Origin: Deltaproteobacteria bacterium
GTDB taxonomy: Bacteria; Desulfobacterota; Syntrophia; Syntrophales; Smithellaceae
Length of the DNA: 10,501 bases
Assembly (NCBI GenBank): GCA_011046295.1
Contig: DSAV01000192.1
Coordinates: forward strand, 1-10,501
Reading direction: 5' to 3'
Under the pieces are notes generated by a model. The model saw only the letters and a list, made by a program, of their open reading frames with translations, was not told where the DNA came from and made no database searches. The translations under genes and the position numbers were made by a program. Each line of letters opens with the position of its first letter. Position 1 is the first letter of the stretch. Below, one piece after another: positions 6,964 through 10,501 of the stretch.

Positions 6964-7188
6964 CTAAATATTATGGAGAGAAATTTGGGATTTGTACGGA
7001 AAAACGTCTTGAAAAGTGGTGGGGTTGCGGTAATCGGGATGGTTGGGCAAAACATAATCCATCGCCGCCATTTTGATAATGGTGCTGGTCGATGGATGCG
7101 TCCGAACGTCTTTTACTTTTTCGCCCAGGCACCAGACTTCCCTGCCGTCATTGAGACTTTCCAGATACTGTTCGACTGTTTTAATCAT
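6964..7188 (-). pseudogene. Truncated 5' copy of the hpaB-like gene (53 codons plus unrelated tail)
   Basis: Positions 7031-7188 match 4935-5092, the first 158 bp of the intact hpaB-like gene, with 11 mismatches (about 93% identity). Nine mismatches are synonymous; the other two fall in one codon (Arg39 to Lys). After codon 53 homology stops abruptly and the frame runs on for 21 unrelated codons to a TAG at 6964-6966. The ATG at 7188 keeps a good ribosome binding site (AAGGAG), so a 74-residue peptide could be made. The catalytic domain is wholly absent, so it cannot be an enzyme. It sits 44 bp after hipA and directly before the AbiE no. 1 promoter. The synonymous bias means it came from a functional, separately evolved copy rather than a recent duplication of the present gene. 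Confidence 0.9.
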
Positions 7189-7232
7189 AGTGTTGTCTCC
7201 TTATTATATTTATGGTTCCGAAGGTTGGTTTG

Positions 7233-8480
7233 TTAATATTTAACCTGCATCGCGTTTTTTCTTATTTTTTCAAGAATTCGGGGAATAATTTTTACATCAC
7301 CGTGATCTTTTATAAAAGATTTCGCTAAGTCTTCCGCCTTCAGAATAATTTCCCCCGACATTTTGACCAGCTCTTTTAAGACTAATGATTTCTTTATTTC
7401 GACCGTTTCCGCAAAGTTTTCCCAGTGGCGAAGCGCAAGCCATGTAACTCTGTTTTCTGTGCCTATTTTCATAGCCAGCTTATCCGTCAACTCTTCGTAG
7501 GCCATCGTGCAAATAAGATCGTAAAAAGGCGCGAGAGAAGGTTTGCGCTGGTGGTAAAGGAGCGCCAGATTTTTCGCATGGGCATCGGCGTTCCCGATAA
7601 GCACATTAAAAATAATCCATCTGAGCAATGCCTTTTTATCAGCGGCAGGCTTCAAGCTGTAAGAGGAAAGAACATTGAAGCATTGCGGTAACGATGGGCC
7701 GCCTTCGCTTTCGTATTTCTGATCAGGCATAATCTGCAGCGCTTGACAAAAATCTTCCTGATGCAGGCGCTGTAAATGGCGCTTTTTATCCCAACTCCGG
7801 TCATACCTCTCAATAAGCAAAAAAGCGTCGGGCGTATGGAATATTTTAACCCGCGGTACCGGTAATCCCATTTTACCCGCCAGTATCATACAAAAAGCCT
7901 CATTTTCTACCGAATCCGGCAAACCGGGAATAGGCGGCTTTAAGATGTGGGTACTGGGGGCATTGCCAGTCGCAATAGAAATTTCTTCATTTTCAACATA
8001 AACAGGCAGTTTATTCTGCGCACCGGCAAGAGATAATCTCAATCCTTCCTCTCCGGCCAAAAGCGGCCGCTGCGGCAGACTGATAATTATGTTATGCAGA
8101 GATTCTTTATCAAGTTTGCGGTATCCGGGCTTTACCTGAGGCATTAATCCTTCGGGAAATACAGATATAGCTCCGGCGCATTCTCCGCCGATTTTTTCCA
8201 ATAAAGCAAAATCGTTTTTATCGGATATCTGCAAATTACGGCTGATGATTATTTTGATTTGCGCTTCCGGCAGAAGGTTGGCAAAAAAGGAACGCGACTT
8301 GTCATTTTCAAAAGCCTCTTCCTGCAATGGAAGCGCGACGGAAAGCGGCACAGCGCGCAAACTTTTCGCCCAGTCCCTCGTGTATTGAAAAACGAACCGC
8401 CGCTCGCTATCCAGCCAGAGATGGCCGGCAAGGTTATCCTGAAAATAGACGGTAAGCTTAGGTGATATATGGTTAATCAT
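7233..8480 (-). CDS. hipA: HipA serine/threonine kinase toxin, 415 aa
   Basis: Kinase toxin of a HipBA module. E. coli HipA phosphorylates glutamyl-tRNA synthetase, causing growth arrest and persistence. Motifs in order: 'LPEAQ' (70-74), 'SLAGAQNK' (150-157) with the autophosphorylation-loop Ser150, ATP-binding Lys181 in 'ILKPP', 'ERYDR' (224-228), 'HQEDFCQ' (240-246), catalytic 'GNADAHAKN' (Asp299, Asn304) and metal-binding Asp321 in 'PFYDL'. All catalytic residues are intact and the length is near the E. coli enzyme's 440 residues. The ATG at 8480 overlaps the end of hipB by 8 nt (ATGATTAA), with AGGGA just upstream, so translation is coupled. It ends 44 bp before the truncated hpaB-like fragment, which it may cotranscribe. 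The target cannot be told from sequence. Confidence 0.95.
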   Translation of the reverse strand: MINHISPKLTVYFQDNLAGHLWLDSERRFVFQYTRDWAKSLRAVPLSVALPLQEEAFENDKSRSFFANLLPEAQIKIIISRNLQISDKNDFALLEKIGGECAGAISVFPEGLMPQVKPGYRKLDKESLHNIIISLPQRPLLAGEEGLRLSLAGAQNKLPVYVENEEISIATGNAPSTHILKPPIPGLPDSVENEAFCMILAGKMGLPVPRVKIFHTPDAFLLIERYDRSWDKKRHLQRLHQEDFCQALQIMPDQKYESEGGPSLPQCFNVLSSYSLKPAADKKALLRWIIFNVLIGNADAHAKNLALLYHQRKPSLAPFYDLICTMAYEELTDKLAMKIGTENRVTWLALRHWENFAETVEIKKSLVLKELVKMSGEIILKAEDLAKSFIKDHGDVKIIPRILEKIRKNAMQVKY

Positions 8481-8706
8481 TATCTTTCCCTGCGCCCAGC
8501 CACAAATCGATGCCCAGCCCCTTCAGGACTTGCAGTACTTTGTTGAGGTGAACGGTAGCTTTTCCGTTTTCCAAGTCAGAAAGAAACCGGTATCCAACAT
8601 TACACAGAGCAGCGGCTTCAGCCAACGATAGTCCATCCTCTTTTCGCTTCTTTCTGATTATCCGCCCTATATCGGCGGGCGCGATAATTTTGACACCAGT
8701 CTTCAT
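8473..8706 (-). CDS. hipB: HipB-type XRE antitoxin, 77 aa
   Basis: Helix-turn-helix antitoxin and repressor of the HipBA pair. An XRE domain spans about residues 12-66: 'IGRIIRKKRKEDGLSLAEAA' (13-32), then 'NVGYRFLSDLENGKATVHLN' (36-55). A short tail, 'GIDLWLGAGKDND', follows; HipB tails contact HipA and are protease targets. Length is close to E. coli HipB (88 aa). The start ATG at 8706 is preceded by AAGGCGG. Its promoter contains three TATTCCCG-type dyads that resemble E. coli hip operators (TATCC-N8-GGATA) in design, so autorepression is likely. The stop overlaps the hipA start. Confidence 0.93.
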   Translation of the reverse strand: MKTGVKIIAPADIGRIIRKKRKEDGLSLAEAAALCNVGYRFLSDLENGKATVHLNKVLQVLKGLGIDLWLGAGKDND

Positions 8707-8722
8707 ATTTCCGCCTTATTCT

Positions 8723-8742
8723 TTATTCCCGTACGGGAATAA
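8723..8742 (-). promoter_or_regulatory. hip operator O1 (perfect 20-bp palindrome)
   Basis: TTATTCCCGTACGGGAATAA is a perfect dyad that overlaps the hipB -10 hexamer and the predicted transcription start. It is the strongest of three similar sites and the expected main HipB binding site. Confidence 0.8.
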
Positions 8743-8766
8743 TACAGCTTATAGCGTTAATGTCAA
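8739..8766 (-). promoter_or_regulatory. hipBA promoter
   Basis: Consensus TTGACA (8761-8766) and TATTAT (8739-8744), minus strand, are separated by 16 bp; transcription would begin near 8732. This is one of the strongest promoters in the window. It lies between operators O1 and O2, an arrangement suited to tight autorepression. Confidence 0.75.
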
Positions 8767-8772
8767 GAGAAA

Positions 8773-8790
8773 TATTCCCGAGCGGTAATA
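8773..8790 (-). promoter_or_regulatory. hip operator O2 (imperfect dyad)
   Basis: TATTCCCG-AG-CGGTAATA is a dyad with one arm mismatch. It lies just upstream of the -35 hexamer, and its centre is 49 bp from that of O1. Confidence 0.7.
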
Positions 8791-8820
8791 ATTACCTCGT
8801 TTGTTGTTTTACAGAACAAT

Positions 8821-8835
8821 TTATTCCCGAACGGG
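8821..8835 (-). promoter_or_regulatory. hip operator O3 (half-conserved dyad)
   Basis: TTATTCCCG-AA-CGGG keeps the left arm and the CCCG/CGGG core only. Its centre is 49 bp from that of O2, so all three sites are evenly spaced. It also overlaps the end of the open frame running on from the hpaB-like remnant at 8884-8937. Confidence 0.55.
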
Positions 8836-8883
8836 CTGATGCAGATGTCTCTTCTTGCGGTTTTCTATAAAAAGCAAAGGGCT

Positions 8884-8937
8884 TACTTCCCGCCCGTCAT
8901 TCAAACTTTCCAGATACTGCTTAACTGTTTTTATTAT
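8884..8937 (-). pseudogene. Remnant of a third hpaB-like gene start (18 codons)
   Basis: Minus-strand codons here read I-IKTVKQYLESLNDGREV, matching the first 18 residues of the intact hpaB-like protein, with Met1 changed to Ile (ATG to ATA) and Glu6 to Lys. Over 53 bp there are 8 mismatches with the intact gene, mostly synonymous. A good AGGAGA ribosome binding site is preserved upstream, but the start codon is lost. The frame continues for about 20 unrelated codons to a TAA at 8821-8823 inside operator O3. It lies 69 bp after the AbiEii no. 2 gene. The match is short, but the identical position downstream of a TA operon and the preserved ribosome binding site make chance unlikely. Confidence 0.8.
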
Positions 8938-9006
8938 GGTATCTTCTCCTTTAAGGTTAAGATCGTTAAGTTTTATATCCCCTGAATTTTACACCGATAA
9001 TTTCTA

Positions 9007-9672
9007 TTATTCATTAATTTTGTCGTCTAAACGCGCGCGGAGAATTTTAAATCCGTTTTCCAGATAATATTTTCTCTCCGTGGCGTCAAGCAAAGCGCCC
9101 AGCTTGACGGAAAAGTCTTTCTTGCCCAGCTTTTCCAGACCCGCGTGCAACTTCTTCATAACGTCTTTTTCACCTAACAGGGGGATGCCTTTTTTTAAAA
9201 GAAACTCGATATCGTAAGCGTCGCGAATTTCACGGCGGTTTAAAAAAGCTTCAATCTTTGATTTCATCATCTCGTCGAGTGCCACCGTTTTCATCAGAAC
9301 CTGCACCGTTGAATTGGGGCTGAACGCTATGGAGGACTCGGTTTTAATTTTTTTTGTTTCTTTGCGAATCTCGATTTTCAGTGCTCTTGGGTACCGCGGC
9401 GATTTTAGTTCAAAAAGGATGGTAAACCTTTTATTGGCGGAATCGGCCAGTTTGTAATATTGAAGCAGGTATTTTTCCAGCCTGCCGTGAAATTTTTTCC
9501 AGTCCAGATCCTTGGTCACCCAGAAATCCAGATCCACCGAATAACGCGCCAGCCCGTGGCACAAACGCAGCATAGTGCCGCCGCCAAAAATCAGGCCGGA
9601 AAGAAATCGCCCGCCTTGAAGTCTTTCGAGCACTTCCAACTCAAATTGCTCGTGAAGAATTAAATCCCGCAC
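9007..9672 (-). CDS. abiEii: AbiEii-family nucleotidyltransferase toxin (pair no. 2), 221 aa
   Basis: A second, shorter AbiEii/MenT-like toxin. Nucleotidyltransferase motifs are 'FGGGTMLRL' (29-37), 'RYSVDLDFW' (43-51) with metal ligands Asp47 and Asp49, Lys99-Glu101 in 'LKIEIRK', and 'EMMKSKIEAFLNRREIRDAYDIEFLL' split around Arg150, Asp151 and Asp154. All key residues are present. The start is GTG at 9672, overlapping the AbiEi gene by 13 nt, with no strong ribosome binding site, so translation probably depends on coupling. It is only distantly similar to the 301-aa toxin at 5227-6132, so the two pairs are independent acquisitions rather than a local duplication. Family members transfer nucleotides to tRNA or block growth by related chemistry; the target here is unknown. 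Confidence 0.88.
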   Translation of the reverse strand: MRDLILHEQFELEVLERLQGGRFLSGLIFGGGTMLRLCHGLARYSVDLDFWVTKDLDWKKFHGRLEKYLLQYYKLADSANKRFTILFELKSPRYPRALKIEIRKETKKIKTESSIAFSPNSTVQVLMKTVALDEMMKSKIEAFLNRREIRDAYDIEFLLKKGIPLLGEKDVMKKLHAGLEKLGKKDFSVKLGALLDATERKYYLENGFKILRARLDDKINE

Positions 9673-10256
9673 AGTCTTTTCACCGTGTCCTTTGTTTTTT
9701 GAGGATAGTTTTTTATCATGCTTTTAAGTTTATTGAAATCAAGCTTTTTAAAATCCAGCGAGTCCGCGTCAAACCGGTATTTGCCGAATGAATACAGATA
9801 GGCCGCGTCCAGAAACGCCTTTTCTTTCGTGGCGATGAAAAAACCTTCGGTTTTGACAAAACCGTTGTAATATGGCCGCTGCATTTTGACATAACTAAAA
9901 ACAGCCTGACGGACGTTATACCCGATGGTGCGCTTCTGGCAGATGCTTTCCTGATAATCCTGCTGCGCCTGTGTGGTTACATCGTAATACGCCAAAGCGG
10001 TCATGAGCGAAATGTAGGAAGGCACCTGCAAAATATTGGCGATGACAAAATAGTCTTTGCGCGTTAAATTTTCCCATCTCCAGGAGGTGGTGTAGAGATT
10101 ATTCTTAAGCCGAACCAGCAAGCCCTTTTTAACATAGCGGCTGCCAAAAACGCGTGCCGAGCCCGGCTGAAGGCCGAGGTTTTGCGCCACGTCATCAAGC
10201 GTAAAGTATGCGTTTCGGCTTAATTCCTGCAATTTTTCAATATTTTTACTAAGCAT
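9660..10256 (-). CDS. abiEi: AbiEi-family antitoxin / repressor (pair no. 2), 198 aa
   Basis: First gene of the second AbiE operon. Residues 5-57 look like a winged helix ('FTLDDVAQNLGLQPGSARVF', 'YVKKGLLVRLKNNLYTT'). Residues 81-92 'YISLMTALAYYD' and 140-152 'FIATKEKAFLDAA' are the conserved parts of the antitoxin domain. The ATG at 10256 follows a strong promoter and sits within an 11-bp-arm inverted repeat, the likely operator. Its 3' end overlaps the toxin start by 13 nt. It is shorter than AbiEi no. 1 (264 aa) and little alike in sequence. Gene order, size and motifs make this assignment firm. Confidence 0.87.
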   Translation of the reverse strand: MLSKNIEKLQELSRNAYFTLDDVAQNLGLQPGSARVFGSRYVKKGLLVRLKNNLYTTSWRWENLTRKDYFVIANILQVPSYISLMTALAYYDVTTQAQQDYQESICQKRTIGYNVRQAVFSYVKMQRPYYNGFVKTEGFFIATKEKAFLDAAYLYSFGKYRFDADSLDFKKLDFNKLKSMIKNYPQKTKDTVKRLCGI

Positions 10257-10305
10257 ATATAATTACCATTATTGATAATTATATATACTTAGCAATATTT
10301 TGCAA
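10255..10305 (-). promoter_or_regulatory. Promoter and inverted-repeat operator of AbiE operon no. 2
   Basis: On the minus strand TTGCAA (10300-10305) and a perfect TATAAT (10278-10283) are 16 bp apart. A perfect inverted repeat, ATATATAATTA-N10-TAATTATATAT, has arms at 10255-10265 and 10276-10286. The arm centres are 21 bp apart, two helical turns. One arm covers the -10 and the other the start codon, so binding by AbiEi would block both transcription start and early elongation. Confidence 0.7.
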
Positions 10306-10447
10306 GTAAAATTATTATGCCGGTTTTACGTTTAAAAGATTACCGGGCGTAAACAACTCTTTTTACCAAGCGTTTTCCACGGATAAACTTACATTCAGCC
10401 GTATTTGTTCAACTGAAATATTTGTTTTAAATTATGAAGCCGATAAT

Positions 10448-10494
10448 ATTTTCCGCTACAGGCTATGATAATCCGATACGATGTAGCGGAAAAT
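10448..10494. repeat. Perfect 13-bp inverted repeat with 21-bp centre
   Basis: ATTTTCCGCTACA (10448-10460) and TGTAGCGGAAAAT (10482-10494) are exact reverse complements around a 21-bp non-repetitive centre. The sequence is GC-richer than its AT-rich surroundings. No poly-T follows, which argues against an intrinsic terminator. It may be part of a mobile-element end or a regulator site for a gene beyond the edge; nothing in the window decides this. Confidence 0.75.
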
Positions 10495-10501
10495 CAATGA
10501 C

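Noticed and set aside
8821..8937. Small gene continuing from the outer hpaB remnant
   Set aside because: The start codon is ATA and the roughly 20-codon continuation is unrelated and runs into operator O3; treated as a remnant.
9007..10256. AbiE no. 2 as a tandem duplicate of AbiE no. 1
   Set aside because: The proteins differ in length (221/198 against 301/264 aa) and share only family motifs, so they are separate lineages.
10448..10494. Intrinsic terminator or integron attC site
   Set aside because: There is no T tract after either arm, and the 21-bp centre with perfect arms lacks the attC core-site pattern and any neighbouring cassette.

Overview
The window looks like an accessory region of an anaerobic bacterium, most likely a deltaproteobacterium (Desulfobacterota, Syntrophus/Smithella-like). 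This lineage is inferred from three things: a 4-hydroxybutyryl-CoA dehydratase/HpaB-family enzyme, an ATC-hydrolase-like protein paired with a phosphotriesterase-family metallohydrolase, and intergenic palindromic repeats of the 'GTCATCCCCGC...GCCGGAATGAC' kind, which I associate with that group. No rRNA, tRNA, CRISPR array or transposase gene was seen.

Layout. Positions 1-707 (minus strand) hold the start of a three-CxxC zinc-ribbon protein and an HD-domain hydrolase. Positions 937-2448 (plus strand) are a two-gene operon: an ATC-hydrolase-like protein, then a phosphotriesterase-like amidohydrolase with its full metal-ligand set. Positions 2454-2712 and 3397-3542 are palindromic and short tandem repeats, flanking a RelE/HigB toxin plus XRE antitoxin pair (2740-3305). 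From 2740 to the right edge every gene is on the minus strand.

The core of the window is 3551-10256. In transcription order (right to left) it reads: AbiEi/AbiEii pair no. 2, an 18-codon remnant of an hpaB-like gene start, HipB/HipA, a 53-codon remnant of the same gene start, AbiEi/AbiEii pair no. 1, the complete hpaB-like gene, then the RelE/HigB-XRE pair. The same gene start therefore occurs three times, each time 44-134 bp downstream of the last gene of a different toxin-antitoxin (TA) operon. The remnants differ from the intact gene mostly at synonymous sites, and the outer one is the more diverged. This suggests repeated insertion or recombination at one preferred spot, the 5' end of an hpaB-family gene, leaving a layered TA island.

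Regulation. The TA operons have recognisable promoters with dyad operator candidates: three evenly spaced TATTCCCG-type sites before hipB, an 11-bp-arm inverted repeat over the abiEi no. 2 promoter, a shorter one over the abiEi no. 1 promoter, and a 16-bp palindrome at the relE/higB start. No gene-free stretch exceeds about 300 bp. The last 245 bp hold the abiEi no. 2 control region and a perfect 13-bp inverted repeat near the window edge.
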